Positions 1-6,368 are shown, counted from the stretch's first letter. The stretch: DNA of 16,077 nt from Pseudomonadota bacterium (GCA_023387085.1 JAEWIL010000169.1:1-16077), one strand, 5' to 3'. Translations and numbers: made by a program. The notes: generated by a model not told the origin, from the letters alone.

Positions 1-1
1 G

Positions 2-790
2 CTCGCCGAGGCCCATGGCGACACCGCCACCTTCGTTGTCGATGCCTGCCAGCTTCGCATGAGCCATAATGCCGTGCGCCGATATCTTGCGCTCGGCTGC
101 GTTGTGCTGATGACGGGATCGAAGTTCGCCGGCGGTCCGCCGTTCAGCGGCATCGCACTGGTTCCCGGCAGCGTCCGCGATCGCGCGCGCCCGCTACCCG
201 AGGGTTATCGCCGCTTCGGGGCGCGCGCCGAATGGCCGGCGGACTGGCCCGGCGCCGATACGCTCGCCGCGTCGGGAAATTTCGGGTTGCTGCTGCGCCT
301 GCAAGCCGCGATGATCGAGATGGAGCGCTTTGCCGCGCTGCCCGACGAACAGATCGCCGAGGTCATTGCGCGCTTCAGCCATCATGTCATGCGGATGGTC
401 AAGCGACTGGAACTGGCCGAGGTACCGGGCGCGGGCACAAGCTGCCTCGCGACCGAGACGCTGCGGACGCTCGACCTGTCGGCGCGCTGGCCCGACTGCG
501 ATTTCGATTCGGCCAAGGCGATGCACGGTCATATCGCGCGTCATTCGCGCCAGTGGCTCGGGCACGAGATTCGGCTGGGCCAACCGGTCAAGACCCACCA
601 GATGCCGGGTGGAAGTGCTGCGGGAACGCTGCGCCTGTCGCTCTCGATGCCGCTCATTACCGATCTCGCGGAGCTACCCACAGCGGCGCTCGACACGCGG
701 CTCGACCGCGACCTGTCACTGGTCGGGGCCGCGATTTCGGCTGCGGCCTCGGTGACGCTCGCAAGGTCCCGGCCGGCCCCCATCGACTGA
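2..790 (+). CDS. 3' part of a PLP-dependent aminotransferase-like protein (fold type I), 5' end outside window
   Basis: The reading frame is open from base 2, so the ATG at 59 is internal and the true start lies to the left; 262 residues are visible. In this frame a VVDACQ segment (Asp at codon 41-43) is followed about 27 residues later by MTGSKFAGGPPFSG (Lys at codon 122-124). A hydrophobic stretch ending in Asp, then a Ser-Lys in a glycine-rich loop, is the cofactor signature of fold-type I PLP enzymes: Asp contacts the pyridine nitrogen and Lys forms the Schiff base. I recall uncharacterised bacterial proteins with a very similar GSKF-GGPPFSG block, but no established substrate. The remaining ~215 residues look like the small C-terminal domain. 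Substrate and pathway cannot be told from the sequence. The PLP-fold assignment is moderately secure; the function is open. Confidence 0.75.
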   Translation, partial: LAEAHGDTATFVVDACQLRMSHNAVRRYLALGCVVLMTGSKFAGGPPFSGIALVPGSVRDRARPLPEGYRRFGARAEWPADWPGADTLAASGNFGLLLRLQAAMIEMERFAALPDEQIAEVIARFSHHVMRMVKRLELAEVPGAGTSCLATETLRTLDLSARWPDCDFDSAKAMHGHIARHSRQWLGHEIRLGQPVKTHQMPGGSAAGTLRLSLSMPLITDLAELPTAALDTRLDRDLSLVGAAISAAASVTLARSRPAPID

Positions 791-920
791 TCGCGAAAGT
801 CGTTCAGGAGCGAGGCAGGCCGGGGCAGATTCGTCATTCCATCCCCCTGCGCGCACGTCCCATCGTGGAAATCGGCCATTTCGGCAGCGCTTTCCGTGCG
901 CCGTTCGTTGGCTCTTTATT

Positions 921-1940
921 ATGACGAAAAATATCGCCCTCTCCCGCCCCGCCATGAGCGCGATTGCCGCGTTCCTGGTTCTTTCCACCCCCGCCGCTTT
1001 CGCGCAGGAAGCCCCGACCGTCACGATGACCCCGCCGGTCGCACCGACCACCGTCCCGGCTCCGGTTCAGGCCCCGGCAACCACCGCGCCCCCGGCTGCT
1101 ACCACCTCGGCACCGCAGCCGGTCATTCGCGTCCCGTTCGACATCGCGCCCGCCGAGCCGGCGCCCAAGGCCGCAGAGCCCAAAACTGCCGCGACGCCGG
1201 CGCCGAAGCGTGTTGCCGCCCAACCCCGCGAAGTCGCGAAACCGCGCGAAGCCGCGCCTGCCCCCGTTGCACCGCGCGAGGCAGCCGTCCCGGCCGCCCC
1301 TGTCGCTGCTCCTGCGATGGCGGAAGCGGCGCCGGTCACCGAAGCCGTCCCGATGCCGGCCGCGCCCGTAGCCGAAGCAACGCCCGCATCGGTCGAGCGC
1401 TCCACAACGAGTGACGACACCCTGCCTTGGCAGATTGCCGGTGGTGCCGCTGCATTGCTGCTGGTCGGCGGCGCTGGTCTTGCCTTCGCCCGCCGTCGCC
1501 GCGCGTCGAGCGACGTCTGGGAGTTCGACGAAGCACAGCCCGACGCCGAATGGTTCCCCGGTGCCGCTGCAATCGCCGCCGAACGGACTGCCGAGCCCGC
1601 TGCCCCTGAACCCGTGGTGCCGAAGACGACGCTCACCTCCGTCGCCTCGCCGAGCGGCAGCATGGGCCGCCACGAGGCGATGGCGATGGCGGGTCCGACG
1701 CCCGACAATCCCTTCGCGACCCTGCAGAAGCGTCTCGCTCGCGCCCGCTTCCTGGACCGTCAGGAACGAGCCGAATATGACGCGACGCTTGCCGAGCAGA
1801 AGGATCTGCGCCGCAAACCGGTAAGCGCGTGGGAAATCTCGCAGCGTGAAGTCCCCGCCGCCCCGGCGGAGCAGGAAGTCCGCCGCCTCGAACCCGGCCG
1901 CGCCCGCAAGGATCTGAAGCCCGGCTGGAACCGTAACTAG
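921..1940 (+). CDS. Ala/Pro-rich single-pass membrane protein with signal peptide, function unknown
   Basis: This 339-residue protein has four visible parts. Residues 1-28 form a signal peptide (basic start, hydrophobic core, AFA cleavage site before QE). Residues 29-165 are a low-complexity Ala/Pro/Val/Glu-rich region, probably extended in the periplasm. Residues about 171-192 form one transmembrane helix, led by TLPW and closed by an RRRR stop-transfer cluster. About 145 charged residues follow, probably cytoplasmic, with DNPFATLQKRLARARFLDR near residue 260. The topology suggests a type I membrane protein. The order LPxx-helix-Arg cluster resembles a sortase signal, but it sits mid-protein, so sorting is unlikely. 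No Shine-Dalgarno is visible before 921; a second ATG at 954 would shorten the signal peptide and also lacks one. The gene converges on rplL and ends at a shared terminator. I do not recognise the family. Confidence 0.8.
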   Translation: MTKNIALSRPAMSAIAAFLVLSTPAAFAQEAPTVTMTPPVAPTTVPAPVQAPATTAPPAATTSAPQPVIRVPFDIAPAEPAPKAAEPKTAATPAPKRVAAQPREVAKPREAAPAPVAPREAAVPAAPVAAPAMAEAAPVTEAVPMPAAPVAEATPASVERSTTSDDTLPWQIAGGAAALLLVGGAGLAFARRRRASSDVWEFDEAQPDAEWFPGAAAIAAERTAEPAAPEPVVPKTTLTSVASPSGSMGRHEAMAMAGPTPDNPFATLQKRLARARFLDRQERAEYDATLAEQKDLRRKPVSAWEISQREVPAAPAEQEVRRLEPGRARKDLKPGWNRN

Positions 1941-1959
1941 GTCCGGAAATCGCCAGACA

Positions 1960-1989
1960 AAAGGGCGGTGCCGCGAGGCACCGCCCTTT
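1960..1989. terminator. Bidirectional rho-independent terminator between the 921-1940 gene and rplL
   Basis: A perfect 13-bp stem (AAAGGGCGGTGCC at 1960-1972, its complement at 1977-1989) encloses a GCGA tetraloop. On the plus strand it is followed by a T-rich run (TTTCTCTTT), and on the minus strand the stem ends in TTTTGTC. It sits 20 bases after the upstream stop and about 47 bases after the rplL stop, so it can end transcription from both convergent genes. Confidence 0.92.
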
Positions 1990-2036
1990 CTCTTTGTCGC
2001 AAGTACGGCGGGCAGACCCGCCGGACCCGAACTGAA

Positions 2037-2408
2037 TTACTTCAGTTCGACGGTCGCGCCGGCGGCGATCAGCTTGGCCTTCAGCTCTTCGGCTTCGGCC
2101 TTGTTCACGCCTTCCTTGACGGCCTTCGGCGCGCCTTCGACGAGCGCCTTGGCTTCGCCGAGGCCCAGGCCGGTAATCGCACGGACTTCCTTAATCACGT
2201 TGATCTTGTTGCCGCCATCACCCGTCAGGATGACGTCGAATTCGCTCTGCTCTTCGGCAGCCGGGCCAGCAGCGGCAGCAGCCGGAGCGGCAGCAACAGC
2301 AGCGGCAGCCGAAACGCCCCACTTTTCTTCGAGCAGCTTCGAAAGCTCGGCAGCTTCCAGAACGGTCAGCGCCGACAGGTCTTCAACGATCTTTGCGAGA
2401 TCAGCCAT
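2037..2408 (-). CDS. rplL: 50S ribosomal protein L7/L12
   Basis: This 123-residue protein forms the multimeric stalk of the large ribosomal subunit, which recruits and stimulates translation GTPases. The N-terminal dimerisation helices (MADLAKIVEDLSALTVLEAAELSKLLEEKW) are followed by an Ala-rich hinge at about residues 33-53. The conserved C-terminal domain starts at EFDVILT and includes NKINVIKEVRAITGLGLGEAKALVE, the face that binds factors. An in-frame ATG at 2414 gives two extra residues, but the GGAG at 2416-2419 lies one base from it and seven bases from the ATG at 2408, so 2408 is the start. It lies 59 bases downstream of rplJ on the same strand. No rpoB follows; the next gene is convergent. 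Confidence 0.97.
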   Translation of the reverse strand: MADLAKIVEDLSALTVLEAAELSKLLEEKWGVSAAAAVAAAPAAAAAGPAAEEQSEFDVILTGDGGNKINVIKEVRAITGLGLGEAKALVEGAPKAVKEGVNKAEAEELKAKLIAAGATVELK

Positions 2409-2425
2409 GTTCATTCTCCATCAGA

Positions 2426-2441
2426 ACCGGGATATCCCGGT
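2426..2441. other. Perfect 16-bp palindrome in the rplJ-rplL gap
   Basis: ACCGGGATATCCCGGT is its own reverse complement. In the rplJL transcript it can fold into a 6-bp hairpin with an AUAU loop, placed just 5' of the rplL Shine-Dalgarno. It could tune rplL translation or mark an RNA processing site. It lacks a U-tract and is not a terminator. Confidence 0.6.
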
Positions 2442-2467
2442 AGTAGGTTTCAAGGGTTAGTTCTAAA

Positions 2468-2983
2468 TCACGCTGCTTCTTTGGCGGCATATGCGCCAAA
2501 AACCCGCGCCAGCTGGCCTGCCGGGGCTGCGGCAATCTGCGCAACCTTGGTGGCCGGAGCCTGCACCAGACCAACGATCTTGGCGCGCAGCTCGTCGAGC
2601 GAGGGAAGCGAAGCAAGCGCTTTGACGCCATTCACGTCGAGGACCACGTCGCCCATGCCACCGCCAACGATTTCAAGCTTGTCGTTGGTCTTGGCAAATT
2701 CCACGGCGATCTTCGCAGCCGAGACCGGATCGGTCGAGGTTGCGAGGGCCGTGGGACCGGTCAGCAGTTCGCCGATACCGGTGTAGGACGTGCCATCGAG
2801 CGCGATTTTGGCAAGACGGTTCTTCGTGACGCGAAAGTCGGCCCCCGCATCGCGCATCTGCTGGCGCAGAACCGTCGACTGGGCGACGGTCATGCCGAGG
2901 TTGCGGACGACCACAACCGAGGCGGCATTTGCCAGCGTAGCGTTCAGCGAGGATACGGCTTCGGCCTTTTCCGTACGATCCAT
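2468..2983 (-). CDS. rplJ: 50S ribosomal protein L10
   Basis: L10 (171 residues, normal for the family) anchors L7/L12 dimers to 23S rRNA at the stalk base and, in characterised bacteria, represses its own operon by binding the leader RNA. The start MDRTEKAEAVSSLN and the block VVVVRNLGMTVAQSTVLRQQMRDAGADFRVTKNRLAKIAL are the L10 N-terminal RNA-binding domain. The C-terminal part ends in an Ala-rich helix (APAGQLARVFGAYAAKEAA) of the type that binds L7/L12. The frame stays open to 3118, but the ATG at 2983 has GGAG at 2991-2994 seven bases upstream and matches the usual N-terminus. A 369-base leader region separates it from the divergent acetyltransferase gene; rplA is not adjacent. Confidence 0.96.
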   Translation of the reverse strand: MDRTEKAEAVSSLNATLANAASVVVVRNLGMTVAQSTVLRQQMRDAGADFRVTKNRLAKIALDGTSYTGIGELLTGPTALATSTDPVSAAKIAVEFAKTNDKLEIVGGGMGDVVLDVNGVKALASLPSLDELRAKIVGLVQAPATKVAQIAAAPAGQLARVFGAYAAKEAA

Positions 2984-3013
2984 GCCTATACTCCACTCAT
3001 CTGCCTGGATGCC

Positions 3014-3045
3014 CGCGCACCGAAGCGCGCGCGCCGCCGGGCGGC
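3014..3045 (-). other. Two adjacent GC-rich hairpins in the rplJ leader, one with a UUCG tetraloop
   Basis: On the minus strand, bases 3031-3014 fold into a 7-bp stem closed by a C(UUCG)G tetraloop, one of the most stable RNA loops known. Directly 5' of it, 3045-3033 is a GCCG/CGGC palindrome. They lie about 30-60 bases before the rplJ start. There is no U-tract, so they look like 5'-UTR structure rather than a terminator. Confidence 0.5.
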
Positions 3046-3125
3046 TAACACACGCAAATACGGGCACAAGCCAAGGCTCGCCTGCATTCGCGCAACGATG
3101 TCCGATGGGGTCGGTCAAGACGCGT

Positions 3126-3143
3126 CGCCTGTTCTAACAGGCG
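3126..3143 (-). other. 8-bp hairpin in the rplJ leader
   Basis: CGCCTGTT and AACAGGCG form a perfect 8-bp stem with a 2-base centre. It follows the L10-leader fold in the direction of rplJ transcription, at the place where other rplJL operons can carry an attenuating hairpin. No U-run follows it. Confidence 0.5.
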
Positions 3144-3161
3144 GGCGACCGAAAAAGACTG

Positions 3162-3223
3162 TTCCCCGTCTCGGCTGGAAATTAAGAAGGGCAAATCCCC
3201 TTCACCAACTGTCTCGGACGGAA
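3162..3223 (-). ncRNA. Putative L10 leader: autoregulatory RNA of rplJL
   Basis: On the minus strand this segment folds as nested stems. UUCCGUC (3223-3217) pairs with GACGG..AA (3170-3162). GUUGG (3209-3205) pairs with CCAGC (3178-3174). GAAGGG (3203-3198) pairs with CCCUUC (3191-3186) around a GAUUUG loop. The internal loops are asymmetric and rich in GA (CGAGACA opposite CGA) and A/U (UUAAUUU). A bent stem with purine-rich internal loops upstream of rplJ is the known form of the L10 leader, to which the L10-L12 complex binds to repress translation. The pairing is seen directly; the function is inferred from position and shape. Confidence 0.75.
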
Positions 3224-3257
3224 TCGCCAAGGCCGAAGCCCGGACGACACGGGCGCT

Positions 3258-3285
3258 CCAATAGCGATACGAGCGCGCGAGTCAA
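3258..3285 (-). promoter_or_regulatory. Candidate sigma-70-type promoter for rplJL
   Basis: On the minus strand TTGACT (3285-3280) is followed after 16 bases by TATTGG (3263-3258). Transcription would begin near 3251, just before the L10 leader fold, giving a 5' UTR of about 270 bases. Upstream of the -35, at 3288-3307, is a perfect tandem of GCAACCGGCG. Confidence 0.6.
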
Positions 3286-3287
3286 GG

Positions 3288-3307
3288 GCAACCGGCGGCA
3301 ACCGGCG
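3288..3307. repeat. Perfect 10-bp tandem repeat upstream of the rplJ promoter
   Basis: GCAACCGGCG occurs twice head to tail. It lies directly upstream of the putative rplJ -35 element and about 50 bases before the divergent acetyltransferase gene. It could be a factor site on one DNA face or simple slippage; nothing else supports a role. Confidence 0.5.
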
Positions 3308-3353
3308 GAAAAGCACGGTTGGCGCGCGGACCGCGTGGTTCTAGGACGCAAGC

Positions 3354-3794
3354 ATGAAGATCAGAGCCTCCACTCCTGCCGATGGCGCGCGCGTCGTCGA
3401 GATCTGGCGCGAAGCGGTCGATGCCACGCACGACTTCCTGACGCCCGAAGACCGGGCGGCGATCGAGGACGAGGTCAGAGGGTTCCTTCCCGCCGCGCCG
3501 CTGTGGCTCGCGGTCGAGGAGAACGACCGGCCCGTCGCCTTCATGCTGCTCGACGGCAGCAGCATGGAAGCGCTGTTCATCGACCCGTCCTGGCGTGGTA
3601 AAGGCGTCGGCAAATCTCTCGTCGATCATGCCGTCGCACTCCACGGCGCGATCACGACCGAGGTGAACGAGCAGAACGATCAGGCGGTCGGCTTCTACCG
3701 CCACATGGGTTTCGTCCCCACCGGCCGATCGGAGCGCGATGGACAGGGCCGCGCCTACCCTTTGATTCACCTTCGTTTTTCGCCGCAAAGCTGA
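3354..3794 (+). CDS. yjaB: GNAT-family N-acetyltransferase, YjaB type
   Basis: This 146-residue cytosolic protein closely resembles E. coli YjaB from end to end as I recall that sequence. Shared blocks are IW..AVDATHDFL near the N-terminus, FLPAAPLWLAV, ALFIDPSWRGKGVGKSLVDHA and VNEQNDQAVGFYRHMGFVPTGRSE. RGKGVG (residues 81-86) is the acetyl-CoA pyrophosphate loop of the GNAT fold, and FYRHMGF (114-120) is the C-terminal FY...GF motif. The fold transfers acetyl from acetyl-CoA to an amine; the physiological acceptor of YjaB-type enzymes is not established to my knowledge. AGGA at 3343-3346 stands seven bases before the ATG. It diverges from rplJ, and the PadR gene follows about 100 bases later with its own promoter, so it is probably a single-gene unit. 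Confidence 0.9.
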   Translation: MKIRASTPADGARVVEIWREAVDATHDFLTPEDRAAIEDEVRGFLPAAPLWLAVEENDRPVAFMLLDGSSMEALFIDPSWRGKGVGKSLVDHAVALHGAITTEVNEQNDQAVGFYRHMGFVPTGRSERDGQGRAYPLIHLRFSPQS

Positions 3795-3819
3795 CCCCCC
3801 ACCACGACCGTAACGAAAA

Positions 3820-3848
3820 TTGCGGCGCCCTCTTGCGTAAAATATATT
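3820..3848 (+). promoter_or_regulatory. Candidate promoter for the PadR-DUF2218 operon
   Basis: TTGCGG (3820-3825) and TATATT (3843-3848) are 17 bases apart in an otherwise GC-rich context. The -10 abuts the palindromic operator, so a bound repressor would block initiation. Confidence 0.55.
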
Positions 3849-3861
3849 AAGATATATCTTA
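3848..3861. promoter_or_regulatory. Palindromic operator, probably for autoregulation by the PadR protein
   Basis: TAAGATATATCTTA is a perfect 14-bp palindrome in an A/T-rich island, 30 bases before the PadR start and directly after a putative -10. PadR-family repressors commonly bind AT-rich dyads of the ATAT/ATAT kind in their own promoters. The dyad is seen; its binding partner is inferred. Confidence 0.65.
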
Positions 3862-3891
3862 GACGCATCAAATCGCTTGAAGGAGTTTAAG

Positions 3892-4524
3892 ATGCGACAT
3901 GGAATGAACCGGCATGGGTGTGACGAACGCCGTGCCATCCACCGCGCGATGCATGAATTCGGGCGCGAAGCGATGCGCCACGGCGGACCCGGTTTCCGCC
4001 ACGGCGGCTTCGGCCGCGGTTTCGGCGGACGGTTTCGCGACGACGACGAAGGCCGCGGGCGCCGCCGGCGGATGTTCGACAGCGGCGAACTGCGGCTCGT
4101 GCTGCTGAAGCTGATCGCCGACGAACCGCGCCACGGCTATGACCTGATCCGCCAGATCGAGGAGCTGACCGGCGGCGCCTATGCGCCGAGCCCCGGCGTG
4201 ATCTACCCCACCCTCACTCTCCTCGGCGACATGGGACAAATCGAGTCGACCGACAGCGACGGAGCAAAAAAACTGTTTGCAATCACCGATGCCGGCCAAA
4301 CCGAACTCGACGCGAACAAGGATGCCGTCGACGCTCTGATCGCGCGGCTGACCGAAGTCGGCGAAGAGCGCCAGCGCACCGACAGGGCGTCGGTTCGCCG
4401 CGCGATGGGCAATCTGAAAGCCGTGCTGATGAATCGCCTCGGCGACCGCGACCTTGACGAAACGACCCTGCATCAGGTCGTCGCGCTGATCGACGAGGCC
4501 GCGCAGAAGATCGAGCGTCTGTGA
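3892..4524 (+). CDS. PadR-family transcriptional regulator with His/Gly/Arg-rich N-terminal extension
   Basis: This is a 210-residue protein. Residues about 62-140 are a PadR winged helix-turn-helix: FDSGELRLVLLKLIADEPRHGYDLIRQIEELTGGAYAPSPGVIYPTLTLLGDMGQIES, then a wing with KKLFAITDAGQTEL. The C-terminal helices (about 141-210) would form the dimer. Residues 1-60 are an extra segment rich in His, Gly, Arg and Phe, probably disordered and possibly metal- or nucleic-acid-binding. The ATG at 3892 has AGGAG at 3881-3885 six bases upstream; an upstream TTG at 3877 in the same frame is less likely. PadR proteins are usually repressors released by small ligands, here unknown. The next gene (DUF2218) starts at the stop codon, so the pair is translationally coupled. 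A dyad at 3848-3861 suggests autorepression. Confidence 0.93.
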   Translation: MRHGMNRHGCDERRAIHRAMHEFGREAMRHGGPGFRHGGFGRGFGGRFRDDDEGRGRRRRMFDSGELRLVLLKLIADEPRHGYDLIRQIEELTGGAYAPSPGVIYPTLTLLGDMGQIESTDSDGAKKLFAITDAGQTELDANKDAVDALIARLTEVGEERQRTDRASVRRAMGNLKAVLMNRLGDRDLDETTLHQVVALIDEAAQKIERL

Positions 4525-4844
4525 TGGTGGGCGTGATCGCGAACACCCCGACCGCGCATGCCAGCAAATATCTGCAGCAACTGTGCAAGCACTGGCAGCA
4601 TAATCTGGCGGTCGAATTCACGCCGGAACACGGCACCGTGATCTTCCCGAAGGATGCACGCGGCGCCACTTGGGCCGGCGATGCACTGGTCACTTTCGAT
4701 GCCGGCCCCGACGCGCTGTCGGTCCGCATCGATGCGAGCAGCGACAAGCATGCCGAAGCGATGAAAGGGGTGGTCGCCCGCCACCTCGACCGCTTCGCCT
4801 TCCGCGAAGCGCCGCTCGCCTTCGACTGGGCGGCCGCAAACTAA
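4524..4844 (+). CDS. DUF2218-family protein, coupled to PadR
   Basis: This 106-residue soluble protein begins MVGVIANTPTAHASKYLQQLCKHWQHNLAVEF, the typical DUF2218 start: an N-terminal strand and a helix with a Leu-Cys-Lys-His-Trp segment. It continues with FDAGPDALSVRIDA and ends in VVARHLDRFAFREAPLAFDW, also characteristic. The ATG overlaps the PadR stop by one base (TGATG), implying coupled translation; the preceding GTG codon at 4521 is an alternative start. DUF2218 genes are often found beside PadR regulators and siderophore-interacting (ferric reductase-like) flavoproteins, so a link to iron or haem handling is plausible. No such flavoprotein is in this window and the biochemical role is not established. 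The family call is confident, the function open. Confidence 0.88.
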   Translation: MVGVIANTPTAHASKYLQQLCKHWQHNLAVEFTPEHGTVIFPKDARGATWAGDALVTFDAGPDALSVRIDASSDKHAEAMKGVVARHLDRFAFREAPLAFDWAAAN

Positions 4845-4906
4845 CTGAAACGGAGACCGGAGCCTACCACATGGCGGGCTTCGATCCTATTAGATGCCGC
4901 CCCGTA

Positions 4907-6304
4907 TCAGCCGGCGACGGCGTTGCGCCGCGCGTAGAGGAAATAGGCGGCCAGTCCGCCGATGTTCCAGATCGCAAACCACAGCTGCGTCTTCGCCGGC
5001 AAGCTGAAAAACAGGTAGATGCAGCCCAGCACCGCGACGCCCCCGACCAGCCACGGCATCGGTGTGCGGAAGGTGCGCGGCGCCTCGGGCGCGCGCCGCC
5101 GCATGATCAACATGCATACCGACACGGCGGTGAAGGCCGCAAGCGTGCCTGCGTTCGCCAGCGCGGCAAGCTCGTCGAGCGGAATGAAACCGGCCAGAAT
5201 CGCGACGACGATCGCGGTGAAAATGGTGATGCGCACCGGCGTCCCGCGCGACGACAGCTTGGCAAGGCTGCCGGGCAACAGCCCGTCTCGCGCCATGGTG
5301 AAGAAGATGCGGCTTTGCCCGAAGAAGAAGGCAAGGATCACCGTCGGCAGCGCAACCACCGCCGAGACCGCAAGATATTTTGCGGCCGTGGGCTGTCCGA
5401 GTTCGCGCAGGATCAATGCCAGCGGCTCGGGGCTGTTTGCGAACTTGCTATAGGCAATCGCCCCGACTGCCGAAACGGCGACGAGGATATAGATGGCGAC
5501 GCAGGCAAACATCGACCCTACGATCCCGATCTTGAGGTCGCGGTTGGGGTTCTTGGCTTCCTCGGCAGCGGTCGCAATCGCGTCGAAGCCGTAAAAGGCG
5601 AAGAAGATGATCGCCGCGGCCGCCATCACTCCGCGCTCGACCCCATCGGGGCCAACATGCTTTGCAAAGCCGAACGGGCTGAACGGTTCGAGATTGGCGG
5701 CGTCGAACGCCGGCAGCGCGACCGTCACGAAAACTGCCAGCGCGATCAGCTTGACCACAACGAGCAGCGCATTGACCGTCGCGCTTTCGCGCGTGCCGTA
5801 AAGCAGCATAGCCGCGACAACTGCTATGATCGCGATCGCGGGCAGATTGACGAGGCCGCCCAGTTCGGGGCCCTGCATCAGCGCCATCGGCACCCCTGCC
5901 CATGCTTGCAGCAGCGGCGCCGCATAACCGGACCAGCCCACCGCAACCGCGCTCACGACAAGCGAATATTCCAGGATCAGGCTCCACCCGACGATCCACG
6001 CGATCAATTCGCCGATCACGACATAGGAGTAGGTGTAGGCGCTGCCTGAGGCCGGAATCATCGTCGCCATTTCCGCATAGGCGAGCGCGGCGCAGGCGCA
6101 GATCAGACCCGCCACGAGAAACGAAAGGATCACTGCCGGCCCCGCCTTGTCGGCTCCAACGCCGATCAGCGTCAATATCCCCGTGCCTACGATCGCCCCG
6201 ACACCCAGCGCTATCAGATGCGGCCAGCTCAGTGTGCGTGCAAGACCGGGGCCGCCCTGATGTTCGGGCACGATGGCTTTGCGGCGCAGCAGGCTGTCGG
6301 ACAT
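4907..6304 (-). CDS. APC-superfamily amino-acid permease, cationic amino acid transporter type
   Basis: This 465-residue protein has about 12 hydrophobic helices. The first helix region, LIALGVGAIVGTGILTLIGVGADKAGPAVILSFLVAGLICACAALAYAEMATMIPASGSAYTY, contains the APC hallmarks: the glycine-rich GAIVGTGI unwound substrate site and the E-MA---P-SGSAY segment. FFAFYGFDAIATAAEEAKNPNRDLKIGI is the conserved helix 6-7 region. ARDGLLPGSLAKLSSRGTPV is the cytoplasmic loop of YfnA/CAT-type members. It should import amino acids by proton symport across the inner membrane; substrate is not readable from sequence. A strong GGGGG Shine-Dalgarno stands upstream of the ATG at 6304. It is the last gene of the phhB-DUF1275-permease run on this strand, 64 bases after DUF1275. 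Confidence 0.93.
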   Translation of the reverse strand: MSDSLLRRKAIVPEHQGGPGLARTLSWPHLIALGVGAIVGTGILTLIGVGADKAGPAVILSFLVAGLICACAALAYAEMATMIPASGSAYTYSYVVIGELIAWIVGWSLILEYSLVVSAVAVGWSGYAAPLLQAWAGVPMALMQGPELGGLVNLPAIAIIAVVAAMLLYGTRESATVNALLVVVKLIALAVFVTVALPAFDAANLEPFSPFGFAKHVGPDGVERGVMAAAAIIFFAFYGFDAIATAAEEAKNPNRDLKIGIVGSMFACVAIYILVAVSAVGAIAYSKFANSPEPLALILRELGQPTAAKYLAVSAVVALPTVILAFFFGQSRIFFTMARDGLLPGSLAKLSSRGTPVRITIFTAIVVAILAGFIPLDELAALANAGTLAAFTAVSVCMLIMRRRAPEAPRTFRTPMPWLVGGVAVLGCIYLFFSLPAKTQLWFAIWNIGGLAAYFLYARRNAVAG

Positions 6305-6368
6305 GCAATCCCCCTTGTTACTTTATTGCGCCCTTGTGGAACCGCGTCGCGGGGAAGGCAAGATGCCC

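Noticed and set aside
790..920. Promoter or RNA in the 130-base gap before the Ala/Pro-rich gene
   Set aside because: No -35/-10 pair with proper spacing, no strong hairpin and no Shine-Dalgarno could be supported.
1410..1500. Possible LPxTG-like sortase signal (TLPW, helix, RRRR)
   Set aside because: It lies mid-protein with about 145 residues after it, lacks the Thr-Gly, and sortase A anchoring is not expected in this group.
834..1673. Minus-strand Gly/Arg-rich open frame
   Set aside because: It is the shadow of the Ala/Pro-rich gene on the plus strand; high GC and few stops in the complementary frame explain it.
3126..3143. Rho-independent terminator ahead of rplJ
   Set aside because: The 8-bp stem is perfect but has no T-run on either side; kept only as a leader hairpin.
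4670..6049. Long plus-strand open frame of 459 residues
   Set aside because: It lies antisense to the amino-acid permease, is rich in Arg, Gly, Asp and His with no domain, and begins inside DUF2218; the permease has clear family motifs.
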